This document shows positions 18,191 to 27,297 of a stretch of DNA of 64,000 bases, piece after piece. Positions within the stretch are counted from its first letter, which is position 1. Every line of letters starts with the position of its first letter. Source of the stretch: Halieaceae bacterium (GTDB lineage: Bacteria > Pseudomonadota > Gammaproteobacteria > Pseudomonadales > Halieaceae). The stretch lies in NCBI GenBank assembly GCA_028280635.1, contig JANQLM010000045.1, positions 1-64,000 of the forward strand, written 5' to 3'. The position numbers and the translations under genes were made by a program. The notes under the pieces are model-generated. The model searched no databases and was not told the DNA's origin. It saw only the letters and a list, made by a program, of their open reading frames with translations.

Positions 18191-19002
18191 GCCTGCGCCT
18201 CCATTCCCAGTACGTCCAGGGTGCCGCGCCAGGCCAGCGAGCCGCCGTCAATGGTCCACACCGCGCCGTTAACGAACTGGGACTCGGGACTGGCCAGGAA
18301 ACAGACCAGTTCCGCCACATCAACGGGTTGCCCCATGCGCGGGATCAGGTGGGTCTGGGTCATGGTGTTGAGCATGGCCCTGGGGTCCGGGGCGGCCTCG
18401 AGGAACTTATCCACCATCTCGGTATGGATCGAACCCGGGCAGTAACAGTTGACGCGGATGCCATCCGCCGCCAGATCTACCGCCAGCATTTTCGTCAACT
18501 GCATGACCGCGCCCTTGCTGGCGCCGTAAGCCTGGCACTGCGGGTAGCCCGACAGGGAACTGGTGGAGCCGGCGTTGATAATGGAGGCCTGGTCGCTGCT
18601 TCGCAGGTAAGGCAATGCATACTTGGCGCAGAGCCAGACGCCGATCAGGTTGACGCCCAGCACTTTCTCGAAGCTGTCCCGGCTCATGCTCTCCAGGCCA
18701 AGCTCCCCAGAGATCATGCTCTCGTGAATGCCGGCGTTGTTGTGCAACACATCAATGCCGCCAAAGGCACTGTCAGCGGCGGCCATCAGCGCCTCTACCT
18801 GGGCTTCATCGGTGACATCACAGTGCTGGTAGATGGCCGTGCCGCCGGCTGCGAGAATCTCATCCACCACGGCCTGGCCGTTAGCGTCATTGGTGTCGGA
18901 GACCATCACGCTGGCGCCGCGGCTGGCAGCCAGCTTTGCGGTGCCGGCGCCAATACCGGCACCGGAGCCGGTGATTACGAAACGCATCCCGTCGATTGTC
19001 AT
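18187..19002 (-). CDS. SDR-family oxidoreductase
   Basis: A 271-residue classical short-chain dehydrogenase. The cofactor loop is TGSGAGIGAG, the NNAG motif follows, and the active site is YGASKG with an upstream serine in GSTSSLSG. An acidic residue after the second beta strand (SDTND) suggests NAD(H). It is the first gene of the eight-gene run and is divergent from tetR at 19106, with operator copy 2 between them. A hydroxy-to-keto step on a pathway alcohol is the likely job; substrate unknown. Confidence 0.92.
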   Translation of the reverse strand: MTIDGMRFVITGSGAGIGAGTAKLAASRGASVMVSDTNDANGQAVVDEILAAGGTAIYQHCDVTDEAQVEALMAAADSAFGGIDVLHNNAGIHESMISGELGLESMSRDSFEKVLGVNLIGVWLCAKYALPYLRSSDQASIINAGSTSSLSGYPQCQAYGASKGAVMQLTKMLAVDLAADGIRVNCYCPGSIHTEMVDKFLEAAPDPRAMLNTMTQTHLIPRMGQPVDVAELVCFLASPESQFVNGAVWTIDGGSLAWRGTLDVLGMEAQA

Positions 19003-19039
19003 GGGCGCATCCTTGGAATTATTTTTTCTGGATACTAGT

Positions 19040-19060
19040 TTGAATTTGAATTAAATTCAA
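19040..19060. promoter_or_regulatory. Operator between SDR operon and tetR, copy 2 of TTGAAT-N3-ATTCAA
   Basis: Positions 19046-19060 form TTGAAT-TAA-ATTCAA, the same 6+3+6 palindrome as at 12286-12300. An overlapping wider palindrome, TTGAATTT-N5-AAATTCAA (19040-19060), is perfect over eight-base arms. It lies in the divergent promoter gap between the SDR operon and the tetR gene. Confidence 0.65.
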
Positions 19061-19105
19061 GAAAAACTCAAATTAACTGGCCGCAATAAAGCTGACAGCG
19101 CCGGA

Positions 19106-19762
19106 GTGTCGATGCTAAGGTCTCGCGCCATGCCCAGAACCCAGAGCAGCAACACCGCCAGCAAGCGAGCCAGCAAGCGAGAAGGTCGCCGTGATTCACG
19201 GGGTGACCAGCGTCGCCGCCGAATCTTCAAGTCCCTGCACGACTGCATTATCAACAAGGGCTACGTAAAGACATCCCTGGCGGATATCGCTGAAGGCGCC
19301 GACATGTCGGCCAGCCATCTGCTCTACTACTTCAAGGGCAAGGAGGCGATTCTCGAACAGTATTTCGATTCGGTGTCTGTGCGCTTCCTGGAGCGCATTG
19401 CCGAATTTGGTGCGGAATCCCCTGAACGACAGATTCAGCTAATTGCAGACTTCTGGTTCAAAGGCGAAGCCGGCACCCGCATGGAAATCGGCTTCATGCT
19501 GGAATGCTTCGGGGCGGCGGTGCACGACGAGGTACTGCAGGGAACCAAGGCGGAGTTCGACCTCAACTGCAAGCAGTTGCTCAGCCGCATCTTCGAAGCC
19601 TCGGCCTCGGATTTCATGGAAAGTCCCAAAGACTCCGCCGAAATCGCCTACGCGATGATGATCGGCCTGCGCTCAGCGGTGTACTTCGATGAAGACATCG
19701 ACCTCGAGGGCGCCCACCGCCTGTTCGTAAACACCCTCAACCGCATGTGCGGCATCGCTTAA
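19106..19762 (+). CDS. TetR family regulator 1
   Basis: A TetR regulator of up to 218 residues. The N-terminal helix-turn-helix is clear (SLADIAEGADMSASHLLYYFKGKEAILEQYF) after a basic arm rich in Arg and Ser. The ligand domain is of unknown specificity. The frame opens at GTG 19106; ATG at 19112 or 19130 is equally possible. It is divergent from the catabolic operon, with the TTGAAT-N3-ATTCAA palindrome between them, and a second copy precedes TonB receptor 1. It probably represses both units until a CoA-thioester or other pathway intermediate binds; this is inference. Confidence 0.9.
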   Translation: MSMLRSRAMPRTQSSNTASKRASKREGRRDSRGDQRRRRIFKSLHDCIINKGYVKTSLADIAEGADMSASHLLYYFKGKEAILEQYFDSVSVRFLERIAEFGAESPERQIQLIADFWFKGEAGTRMEIGFMLECFGAAVHDEVLQGTKAEFDLNCKQLLSRIFEASASDFMESPKDSAEIAYAMMIGLRSAVYFDEDIDLEGAHRLFVNTLNRMCGIA

Positions 19763-19768
19763 CTGCCG

Positions 19769-20770
19769 TCAGCGCAGGCGCGGCAATACCTTCTCGGCAA
19801 TATACTTAAGCCGTCGATTGCCCGACTCCACCGACTCACCGGGGAACTGCGCCCAGAAGTGGATATCGCTGATCATCGGGTAGTCAGAGATCAACTGGCT
19901 GAGCTTGTCCACCGCCATCTCCGCGTCCCATAGTTCATACAGGCCGTTTTCAATGGCCGTCGGTGCATCTTCAAACAGCGGCGTCTCACCCGGCGGACCG
20001 AAGGCGCCCCACTTGATGTACTCGTTGATCTGGTAGAGCACGTGGTCACCGACCCGGGCCGCTTCCGCTTCCGGGTCTTCGGAAATAATGGCCCAACAGC
20101 CCAGCACGGCTTTGCCCTCCTCCACCGATTTGCCCTGGCTCACCAGGGCTTCGCTGTAGATATCGAGGCCGATGCCGCCGGTGCACAGGAAGCCGTCCGC
20201 CACCCGGGCGGCGCGCTCGATGGCAGGCTGCACCATGCCGCCCAGCAGGATATCGGGCGTGTGCACGGGAGTCGGTGTCACCCGCAGGTCGCCAACCTGG
20301 AAGCGCTTGCCGCTGAAATTGACTGCGTCGCCGGACCAGCTGCGCCGGATGATCTCTATCCCCTCTTCCACCAGCGAGGGCCGGTGCTTGAGGCTGCGCT
20401 GGAACTGGTCGAACTCGAGCTGGCGATAGCCGATACCCACGCCGAGGTCAAAGCGGCCACCGGTGGTCAGTGACAGGGTGGCGGCATCTTCGGCCATGCG
20501 CACCGGGTCGTGCAGCGGCAACAGCATCAGGTTGGTGCCAATGCGCATCTGGCGGGTGCGCGCACCGATGGCCGCGGACAACACCAGCGGCGACGGTGTG
20601 TAGCCGTCATCACAGAAGTGGTGCTCGGTCAGCCACACCGAGTTGAAGCCCAGCGCCTCGGCCTCGGCGATCTGCTGTAGCCGTTCCGCGTAGAAAGCCT
20701 CGAAATCCTGCCGCCAGGGCACGGGATTGCGGAAGTCGTACCAGAGACCGTAATTGACGTTATTGCTCAT
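19769..20770 (-). CDS. LLM class flavin-dependent oxidoreductase
   Basis: A 333-residue luciferase-like flavoprotein with WLTEHHFCDDGYTPSP, followed by the LLPLHDPVRMAEDAATL and DLGVGIGYR segments typical of the bacterial-luciferase superfamily. Members use reduced FMN or F420 for monooxygenation or hydride transfer, often Baeyer-Villiger type II oxidation. It ends the second minus-strand run, 20 nt behind an alpha/beta hydrolase that could open a lactone product. It converges with tetR 1, six nucleotides apart. Confidence 0.88.
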   Translation of the reverse strand: MSNNVNYGLWYDFRNPVPWRQDFEAFYAERLQQIAEAEALGFNSVWLTEHHFCDDGYTPSPLVLSAAIGARTRQMRIGTNLMLLPLHDPVRMAEDAATLSLTTGGRFDLGVGIGYRQLEFDQFQRSLKHRPSLVEEGIEIIRRSWSGDAVNFSGKRFQVGDLRVTPTPVHTPDILLGGMVQPAIERAARVADGFLCTGGIGLDIYSEALVSQGKSVEEGKAVLGCWAIISEDPEAEAARVGDHVLYQINEYIKWGAFGPPGETPLFEDAPTAIENGLYELWDAEMAVDKLSQLISDYPMISDIHFWAQFPGESVESGNRRLKYIAEKVLPRLR

Positions 20771-20790
20771 TGATCATCCTCTGCTCAGGT

Positions 20791-21594
20791 CTACAGGCTG
20801 CCGAGAAAGGCCTGCAGTTCTTCCAGGTAGGCCTGCTGCTCTTCGATGAACGGCGCGTGACCAACACCTTCGAACTCAACCACCCTGGCGTTGGGGTTGT
20901 TCTCGCCCACCCAGCGGCAGATCGGCGGTGCGACAAAGCCGTCCTCACTGCCGACAAAAGAGAGGATGGGCATCTGCAGGGCCGCCAGTTGCACCCGCTG
21001 GTCCAACTGCGCGAGCTCACCCAGGGACTGTCCCGCCAATGGTGAAGCCTGCAGGAAGATCTGCCAGAACCAGTGCTCGATATCGGGACTGACTTCTTTC
21101 ACGCATACAACCTGTGACAGGCCCTTCAGGAAGTTCACGCGATCGGCAGCCAGCGCAGCGAGCGTACCCGCCATGTCCTCATCGGTGCCGCCGTGGGGGA
21201 AATCCGGTTTTTGGGTATAGACCGGTGTGGCACCGCCAGTCAGCACCAGTCCCTTGCAGACGTCGCCGAGTTGGTCCGCCGCTTCCACGACCACGGCGCC
21301 GCCCAGCGACCAACCGTTCAGCACCACGGAGGACAGCCCCAGTTCCCGCACCAGGGCCACCACATCGCCGGCGATGGCCTTGATGCTGAGATCGGCGAAG
21401 TCCTTGTCCGACTCGCCGCAGCCGCGGTGATCAACCAACACCACCCGATGGCCGGCGGCTACCAGGGCCGGCGTGACATGATCCCAGGTACGCCCGCTCA
21501 TACCCCAGCCGTGCACCAGCAATACGGTGCTGTCGCCGTCACCATGGCTCTCGTAGTAAACCTGCTTGTTATCTTCTCTGCTCAGGTAGCTCAT
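20791..21594 (-). CDS. Alpha/beta hydrolase
   Basis: A 267-residue alpha/beta hydrolase starting at 21594 (MSYLSREDNKQVYYESHGDG), with the oxyanion segment LLVHGWGMSGRTWDH, a nucleophile elbow LNGWSLGGAVV (Ser), a catalytic Asp in SFVGSEDGFV and the His in EGVGHAPF. The start codon overlaps the tetR 2 stop by 4 nt, so it is translationally coupled. The longer open frame to 21690 would overlap the regulator heavily and is not needed. In this context it may hydrolyse an ester or lactone made by a Baeyer-Villiger step. Confidence 0.88.
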   Translation of the reverse strand: MSYLSREDNKQVYYESHGDGDSTVLLVHGWGMSGRTWDHVTPALVAAGHRVVLVDHRGCGESDKDFADLSIKAIAGDVVALVRELGLSSVVLNGWSLGGAVVVEAADQLGDVCKGLVLTGGATPVYTQKPDFPHGGTDEDMAGTLAALAADRVNFLKGLSQVVCVKEVSPDIEHWFWQIFLQASPLAGQSLGELAQLDQRVQLAALQMPILSFVGSEDGFVAPPICRWVGENNPNARVVEFEGVGHAPFIEEQQAYLEELQAFLGSL

Positions 21595-22241
21595 CGGCCT
21601 TGTTTCCTCTTGCTGAGTATGCGTTCGACATTCGCCTCGTAGTCGACGAACAGGGCGTCGAGGTCCAGGGCATCGGCATCCACCAGCCACTGGTAAACAG
21701 TGCCGAAAATAAACGCGCAGTACTGAACGGCGAACTGCTCGGCGTCGACGTCGGGATCAATTTCACCGGTTTCGATAGCGTGAGTCACCCAGCGGGCCGC
21801 GTCCTCGCGGTAGACGCGATGGTGTTCCGCCAGCCTGGAGCGAATCTCGGACTCATGGCCCAGCGACTCATACCAGAGAATGTACATGGCGCGCATGGAC
21901 TCGGACTCCAGCTTGAGAAAATCCCGCAGTGCATCGGCCGCGGCCTTGATGCCAGCGATACCTTCCTTGTCACCGATGTAGCTGTTGAGGTGGTCCTTCC
22001 AGCGCTCATCGAACCATGCGAACAGCTCCAGCATCAGGCCGTCCTTGGAGCCGAAACGGTAGTTAGCGAGGCCGCGGCTGTAGCCGGCCATTTCGCCGAT
22101 GTCCTTGAGCGTAGTTTTCTGGGTGCCCCGGTCGATGATCAGCCGGATGGCCGCATCGAACATTCGCTGGTCGGAAAGCGCCGTGCGCTCTGCCTGGGTG
22201 CGGCGTCCGTTCTTGCCGGCTTTTGCACTTGAATCTGCCAT
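21591..22241 (-). CDS. TetR family regulator 2
   Basis: A 216-residue TetR protein with the helix-turn-helix TTLKDIGEMAGYSRGLANYRFGSKDGLMLELF after a Lys/Arg-rich arm. Unlike regulator 1 it lies inside an operon, between the acyl-CoA ligase and the coupled hydrolase. It could autoregulate the operon from the 25-nt element at 25728-25752 and act in trans at its copy at 34788-34812; this is inferred from gene and site layout. Confidence 0.88.
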   Translation of the reverse strand: MADSSAKAGKNGRRTQAERTALSDQRMFDAAIRLIIDRGTQKTTLKDIGEMAGYSRGLANYRFGSKDGLMLELFAWFDERWKDHLNSYIGDKEGIAGIKAAADALRDFLKLESESMRAMYILWYESLGHESEIRSRLAEHHRVYREDAARWVTHAIETGEIDPDVDAEQFAVQYCAFIFGTVYQWLVDADALDLDALFVDYEANVERILSKRKQGR

Positions 22242-22274
22242 TACCTCCCCCTCTACCCGCCTTGCACCGGGCTT

Positions 22275-23900
22275 CTACTTCACGCATTCGATGCTGAAAC
22301 CACCCGACTCGCGGGTCGCACGCAGCGACTTCTTGTCTATCTTGCCGACACTGGTCTTGGCAATCTCACTGGTGAATACCCAGTACTCGGGAATCCAGAA
22401 CTTCGCCACCCGGCCCTCGAGAAACGCGCGCAGGCTGTCTGCGGTCAACGTCTCGCTGTCTCGGACCACGATGGCGAGCGGACGTTCCTGCCAGCGCTCG
22501 TCTTCCACGGCGATGACCGCCGCCTCCAGCACATCCGGGTGGGCGACCAGTTCGTTCTCCAGGTCGACCGACGAGATCCACTCGCCGCCGGACTTGATGA
22601 CGTCTTTGGTGCGGTCGGTAAGCTGCACAAAGTGCTTCTCATCAATATGGCCGACATCACCGGTCCTGAGCCAGCCGTCGCTGGTAAAGGAGTCGCCACC
22701 GTCACCGCGGTGATAACTGCCGGTGACCCAGGGCCCCCGCAGCTGCAACTCACCCACGGTTTCACCGTCATGGGGCAGCGCTGCGCCCTGCTCATCCACA
22801 ACGCGCACCTGCATGGCCGGTACCGGCCGCCCGCTCTTCACCCGCCATGGTGTCTCTCCCCCGTCGCCCGGGTCCCGGGGAGGATGGGACAGGCAGCACA
22901 TGGGGCTGGTTTCAGTCATGCCCCAGCCCTGCAACACCGGCACGCCCCATTGTTCACGGGCCGCATCGATCATGGCCGCGGGCACCGCCGAGCCACCGCA
23001 CACCAACATGCGGAAGCTGCTCATGTCCAGGCCAGTCTCGCGCGAGGCCCGCAGCAGGTCGCCGAGAATGGTCGGCACCATGGCGGTGAAGGTCGGGCGT
23101 TCGCTGCGGATCATACACTCGATACCGTCGAACTGCAGGTGCGGGCCAGGCAGGATGAAATCGCTGCCGCTCAACCAGCCGCTGTAGGGCAGGCCCCAGG
23201 CATTGGCGTGAAACATGGACGGCAACAGCAGGATGCGGTCGCGCTCGTTGATAGCAAACGTATCCACTGCACGCGAGGCCATGGAGTGCACGTAGGTGGT
23301 GCGATGACTGTAGACAACCCCCTTGGGGTTGCCGGTGGTGCCGCTGGTGTAACACACGGCGGCGGCGCTGGTTTCGTCCAGCTCGGGCCATTCATACGCT
23401 GAGCCACTCCGCGCCAACGTAGTTTCATAGTTGCTGGTGGCGATCCCGCCCAGGTGTTCGGCCTCGCCACCCACCAGCAAAATGTGCTCAACCGTCTCCA
23501 GTAACGGCAGCGCCGGGGTAAACAGGTCCAGCAGGCTGGCGTCGAGAATCAGCACCCGGTCTTCCGCGTGGTTGATGACATAGGCCACCTGCTCCGGCGA
23601 CAGCCGGATGTTGACCGTGTGCATGATCGCAGCCATGGAGGGAATGGCCAGGTAGGCTTCCATGTGCGCGGTGTTGTTCCAACTGAAGGTACCGACCCGG
23701 TCGCCGGCACCAACGCCGAGGCCGGCCAGCGCCACTGCCAGTCGATGCGCGTTGGCCGCGATGTCCGCGTAGCTGACCCAGTGCACCGCGTCACCGTCAA
23801 AGGTACCCACCCGGCTGTCCGGGAACACACTGGCACCGTGCTCCATGATCAGTTGCACACTCATGGGCAGGTGCATCATCGTCGCGTTCATCGGTGTCAT
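22275..23900 (-). CDS. Acyl-CoA ligase (AMP-binding), second
   Basis: A long-chain-type adenylate-forming ligase of about 541 residues from ATG 23900, with P-loop CYTSGTTGNPKGVVYSHR, GWGMTETSPM, and the ending SVGKIDKKSLR that holds the C-terminal catalytic lysine. The ATG is one nucleotide after the stop of the phosphotransferase gene; an ATG at 23891 is an alternative. The frame upstream of it, to 23975, overlaps that gene and is not likely used. It would prime a second acid for the pathway, or the same one after ring opening. Confidence 0.9.
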   Translation of the reverse strand: MTPMNATMMHLPMSVQLIMEHGASVFPDSRVGTFDGDAVHWVSYADIAANAHRLAVALAGLGVGAGDRVGTFSWNNTAHMEAYLAIPSMAAIMHTVNIRLSPEQVAYVINHAEDRVLILDASLLDLFTPALPLLETVEHILLVGGEAEHLGGIATSNYETTLARSGSAYEWPELDETSAAAVCYTSGTTGNPKGVVYSHRTTYVHSMASRAVDTFAINERDRILLLPSMFHANAWGLPYSGWLSGSDFILPGPHLQFDGIECMIRSERPTFTAMVPTILGDLLRASRETGLDMSSFRMLVCGGSAVPAAMIDAAREQWGVPVLQGWGMTETSPMCCLSHPPRDPGDGGETPWRVKSGRPVPAMQVRVVDEQGAALPHDGETVGELQLRGPWVTGSYHRGDGGDSFTSDGWLRTGDVGHIDEKHFVQLTDRTKDVIKSGGEWISSVDLENELVAHPDVLEAAVIAVEDERWQERPLAIVVRDSETLTADSLRAFLEGRVAKFWIPEYWVFTSEIAKTSVGKIDKKSLRATRESGGFSIECVK

Positions 23901-23901
23901 C

Positions 23902-24918
23902 TCACCAATCTCCCGAGGCGGCGGCTTCGGCCTCGGCCAGCAGGGCCGGCACGGTTTGCTCAAGCCCACGTGCATAATCCGAATCCACCTTGCCCTCTAC
24001 ATAAAGCTGATAGGCTCCCTCAACGATGGCCGCGAGCCGCCAGAAAGCGAAGCAGAGATAGTAATCGATATTGGCCAGCGAACAGCCGGTCGCCGCTGAC
24101 CAGCGTTCTGCGAGCTGGCGCCGGCTAAGCACGGCGTCGCGCCGGGTCACCGCCTGTACATGGGGGAATCCCGGTGGCGATACTTTGCGTGGGCCCCAGA
24201 ACATCAATAGCAGACCAAGGTCAGTCAGTGGGTCACCGATGGTGGCCAGCTCCCAATCGATTACTGCGGCCAGCTCTGGTGCCTCGCGCCGACACAGCGT
24301 GTTGTCGAGGTGATAGTCGCCGTGTACCACTGACGGTGCCAGCGGCGCCGGCTCATTGTCCGCAAGCCATTGCCCCAGGCTTTCCATCTGCGGCAAGTTG
24401 CGCACCGAGGCCTGGGCGCGAATATCACGCCAGCGGGCGATCTGCCGGGCCAGGAAATTGTCAGGGTTGCCAAAGTCAGCCAGCCCCGCTTCCCGCCAGG
24501 GCACCTGGTGAATCGCGGCCAACTCATCGATGAGCTGCTCGCCCAGGCTGTTAACGCTGGCGGCGGTATCCGGGTAGTCGGCAGGCAGCTCATCGGTAAT
24601 CGACACACCGTCCACGTGCGACACCAGCAGAAAGGGCCGGCCAATCACGTCAATGTCATCACACCATGCCAGCACTTCGGGCACCCGCACCCTGCCCTGC
24701 AACGCCTGCAGCACCCGGGATTCACGTTCGATGCCGCGATGGGCCCTGGGCGAAATGGCACTCTCCGGCGGAGTCCGCAGCACCACCGGACCGTCATCAC
24801 TGGCCAGTTGCAGGGTGAGGTTGGCATTGCCGCCACTGAGCTCGCGCGCGATGCGAACGCCCTGCAGGCTGGTGTTCGCTGCGATCCACTCCGCCAGGGC
24901 CGGTTCCTGGAGACTCAT
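23902..24918 (-). CDS. APH-like phosphotransferase, acyl-CoA dehydrogenase-associated type
   Basis: A 338-residue protein of the aminoglycoside-phosphotransferase/choline-kinase fold, with the kinase loop VVHGDYHLDNTL and the metal-binding DWELATIGDPLTDLG. In many bacteria this subgroup is encoded beside acyl-CoA dehydrogenases and resembles the N-terminal kinase-like domain of ACAD10/ACAD11, which phosphorylates 4-hydroxyacyl-CoA. The start at ATG 24918 has a GGGAGG site five nt upstream. In this operon a hydroxyacyl-CoA kinase role fits, and the acyl-CoA dehydrogenase at 25884 lies across the divergent promoter. Confidence 0.88.
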   Translation of the reverse strand: MSLQEPALAEWIAANTSLQGVRIARELSGGNANLTLQLASDDGPVVLRTPPESAISPRAHRGIERESRVLQALQGRVRVPEVLAWCDDIDVIGRPFLLVSHVDGVSITDELPADYPDTAASVNSLGEQLIDELAAIHQVPWREAGLADFGNPDNFLARQIARWRDIRAQASVRNLPQMESLGQWLADNEPAPLAPSVVHGDYHLDNTLCRREAPELAAVIDWELATIGDPLTDLGLLLMFWGPRKVSPPGFPHVQAVTRRDAVLSRRQLAERWSAATGCSLANIDYYLCFAFWRLAAIVEGAYQLYVEGKVDSDYARGLEQTVPALLAEAEAAASGDW

Positions 24919-24942
24919 TGCCACCTCCCGGGCCCGCCCATC

Positions 24943-25674
24943 TCAGGCAGGTACTCCGAAGCTGCTCATCAGGCCGCCATCCACGGGGATGAAGGCACCC
25001 GTCATATAGCGAGAGCGGCTCACCGAGCGAATCACATCAGCGATTTCACCTGGATCGCCATACCGGGCCAGGGGAATGATGTCGCGCATGGATTCAAGTG
25101 CCTTGTCAGACAGGGCGCCCGTCATTTCGGTGAGTACCAGGCCGGGGATGACCAGGTTGACGCAGATGTCCCGGCGCGCGTACTCGATGGCAAGCGAGCG
25201 GGTCAGCCCGGCCAGGCCGGCCTTGGACGCGGCGTAGGCGGAGTCACCGGGGAACCCACGCAAGCCAACCACGGCACCGATGTTGATGATGGCGGCGCCT
25301 GACTCGAGGTGGGGATCGGCGCCGCGAATGACATTGAGCGCCCCGGAGAGGTTGGTATCCAGTACCGCCTGCCAATCGTCCAGTGGCAGCTTGCCGACGC
25401 GGCCGCCGCGATGCAGGCCGGCATTGTTGACGAGCACGTCGAGCCTGCCCCAGCGTTCAATAACCTGGTCGACGGCGGCTGCCACCGCTGCGGCATCGCT
25501 GACATCAGCCTGGCAGGCCAGGCAGTTTTCACCGAGCTGCTCGGCAAGGCTGTGAACCGCATCGCCACGGGCCAGGATGGCGACGCAGTCGCCGTCGGCG
25601 ACCACCTGCTGGGCCAGCGCCAGGCCGATGCCGCGCGAGGCGCCGGTGATCAGCCATACTCGGGTATCAGACAT
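24943..25674 (-). CDS. SDR-family oxidoreductase
   Basis: A 243-residue classical SDR starting at ATG 25674 (MSDTRVWLITGASRGIGLAL), with TGxxxGIG loop, LVNNAG, and YAASKAG at the active site. The frame continues upstream to 25722 without a better start, but that part would overlap the promoter. It opens the six-gene minus-strand run. A 3-hydroxyacyl- or ring-alcohol dehydrogenase activity is likely; substrate unknown. Confidence 0.9.
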   Translation of the reverse strand: MSDTRVWLITGASRGIGLALAQQVVADGDCVAILARGDAVHSLAEQLGENCLACQADVSDAAAVAAAVDQVIERWGRLDVLVNNAGLHRGGRVGKLPLDDWQAVLDTNLSGALNVIRGADPHLESGAAIINIGAVVGLRGFPGDSAYAASKAGLAGLTRSLAIEYARRDICVNLVIPGLVLTEMTGALSDKALESMRDIIPLARYGDPGEIADVIRSVSRSRYMTGAFIPVDGGLMSSFGVPA

Positions 25675-25723
25675 GACTCTGCGTGGGTCTCTCTGGGTCT
25701 TGGAAGCTGATGGGTATCGCAAT

Positions 25724-25756
25724 AACTTGCTTGTTTGTGTCTAGCAAGTTTATACT
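25724..25756 (+). promoter_or_regulatory. Divergent promoter with 25-nt element, copy 1
   Basis: Contains AACTTGCT (25724-25731) and AGCAAGTT (25743-25750), an 8-nt inverted repeat with an 11-nt spacer. Positions 25728-25752 are identical to 34788-34812. A -35-like TTGCTT (25727) and a -10 TATACT (25751), 18 nt apart, overlap the repeat and point to the acyl-CoA dehydrogenase gene, so a repressor bound here could block transcription. Confidence 0.55.
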
Positions 25757-25883
25757 GGCGCCGGCTCAAGTCAAGCGTACAGGCTTATACGGCTTCAGGT
25801 TGAAGAACCGATGACAGGCCCGGCGCGCAACTGCAGGCGCGCACACCTTACTAGCACAGGCGAAAATCGCGAGGGACATACAA

Positions 25884-27176
25884 GTGAGTTGGAGCTTCGA
25901 AACCGACAGTGAGTTCCAGCAGCAGCTGGACTGGATCGAGACATTCACCCGCGAAGAGATCGAACCCCTCGACCTGGTATTCCGCGGCCCGGGCGATCCC
26001 TGGGACCCCAACTCACCCGCCGCCAAAGCGATGGCACCGCTGAAAGACATCGTCAAGAAAAAGCGCCTGTGGGCCTGCCACATCGGCCCGGAACTGGGCG
26101 GTGAAGGTTACGGCCAGGTCAAGCTGGGCCTGATGAACGAAATCCTTGGCCGCAGCCGCTTCGGCCCCAGTGTGTTCGGATGCCAGGCGCCGGATTCCGG
26201 CAATGCCGAAATCCTGGCCCACTTCGGCACTCCCGAGCAGAAGGAGAAGTACCTGCAGCCGTTGCTGGATGGCAAGATCGCCTCCTGCTACTCGATGACG
26301 GAACCCCAGGCAGGTTCGGACCCGGGTGAATTCAAATGCGTCGCCACGCGGGACGGCGACGAGTGGGTGATAAACGGCGAAAAGTGGTTCGCCTCCCACG
26401 CCCGCTTCTCCGAGTTTCTGCTGGTCATGGTGGTCACCAACCCCGAGGTCCCCATACATGAAGGCGCATCCATTGTTCTGGTAGAAAAAGACACGCCCGG
26501 AATGGAGATCATGCGCAACACCGCCGTCGGCCCCTACGTCGAACAGGGCGACGGAGTACACGGCTACATCCGCTTCACGGACTGTCGGGTGCCCCACGAC
26601 CACCTGCTGGGCGAGGAAGGCAAAGGCTTCCTGGTGGCGCAGACCCGCCTCGGTGGCGGCCGCGTGCACCATGCCATGCGCAGTGTGGCGGTGTGCAAGA
26701 AAGCCATGGACATGATGTGCGAGCGCGTCCAGAGCCGCACCACCAAGGGCGAGTTGCTGGCCGCCAAGCAAATGACCCAGGACAAGATCGCCGACACCTA
26801 CACCCAGATCCTGCAGTATCGATTGCACGTGCTTTACACCGCCTGGTTGATCGACAAATACAAGGAGTACAACCGCGAGGTGCGCAAGGAGATCGCCGCG
26901 ATCAAGGCCGCGACACCGAAGGTGCTCCAGGAAGTGATTTACCGCGCCATGCAGGTGCACGGAAGCCTGGGCGTTTCGGACGAGGTTCCGCTGATGAACA
27001 TGTGGGCCAATATCCCGGAACTGGGCATGGTGGACGGGCCCACCGAAGTCCACAAGGTGACCGTGGCGCGCACCGTGCTGCGTGATTACCAGGCGGCACC
27101 CGGCCTGTTCCCGACCTATCACACGCCAACCCAGCGTGAGGCAGCGATGGCCAAATACGGGCATTTTCTCGAGTAA
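25884..27176 (+). CDS. Acyl-CoA dehydrogenase
   Basis: A 430-residue FAD acyl-CoA dehydrogenase. The family signatures are CYSMTEPQAGSDPGEF, the INGEKWFASHA strand and the HHAMRSV helix, with the C-terminal VHGSLGVSDEVPL that positions the CoA end and FAD. The GTG start at 25884 has GAGGG eight bases upstream. It resembles the ACAD10/11-like branch, which fits the kinase-like partner across the divergent promoter. It would make the alpha,beta-double bond in the acyl-CoA of the pathway. Confidence 0.93.
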   Translation: MSWSFETDSEFQQQLDWIETFTREEIEPLDLVFRGPGDPWDPNSPAAKAMAPLKDIVKKKRLWACHIGPELGGEGYGQVKLGLMNEILGRSRFGPSVFGCQAPDSGNAEILAHFGTPEQKEKYLQPLLDGKIASCYSMTEPQAGSDPGEFKCVATRDGDEWVINGEKWFASHARFSEFLLVMVVTNPEVPIHEGASIVLVEKDTPGMEIMRNTAVGPYVEQGDGVHGYIRFTDCRVPHDHLLGEEGKGFLVAQTRLGGGRVHHAMRSVAVCKKAMDMMCERVQSRTTKGELLAAKQMTQDKIADTYTQILQYRLHVLYTAWLIDKYKEYNREVRKEIAAIKAATPKVLQEVIYRAMQVHGSLGVSDEVPLMNMWANIPELGMVDGPTEVHKVTVARTVLRDYQAAPGLFPTYHTPTQREAAMAKYGHFLE

Positions 27177-27210
27177 GGGCCGGGCGCGCACACTGGTGTT
27201 CAATAGTTTT

Positions 27211-27225
27211 TTGAAATAAATTAAA
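27211..27225. promoter_or_regulatory. Degenerate TTGAAT-N3-ATTCAA-like site
   Basis: TTGAAA-TAA-ATTAAA upstream of the monooxygenase matches the TTGAAT-N3-ATTCAA operators at ten of twelve arm positions and has the same central TAA as copy 2. It may be a weaker site for TetR regulator 1, or chance in an AT-rich gap. Confidence 0.25.
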
Positions 27226-27297
27226 GTTTAGCCGCACGCAATAACACCTCACCCGGAGCACCGCCCGGGCAGATAAATATAAGATGGGAGAGCGACA

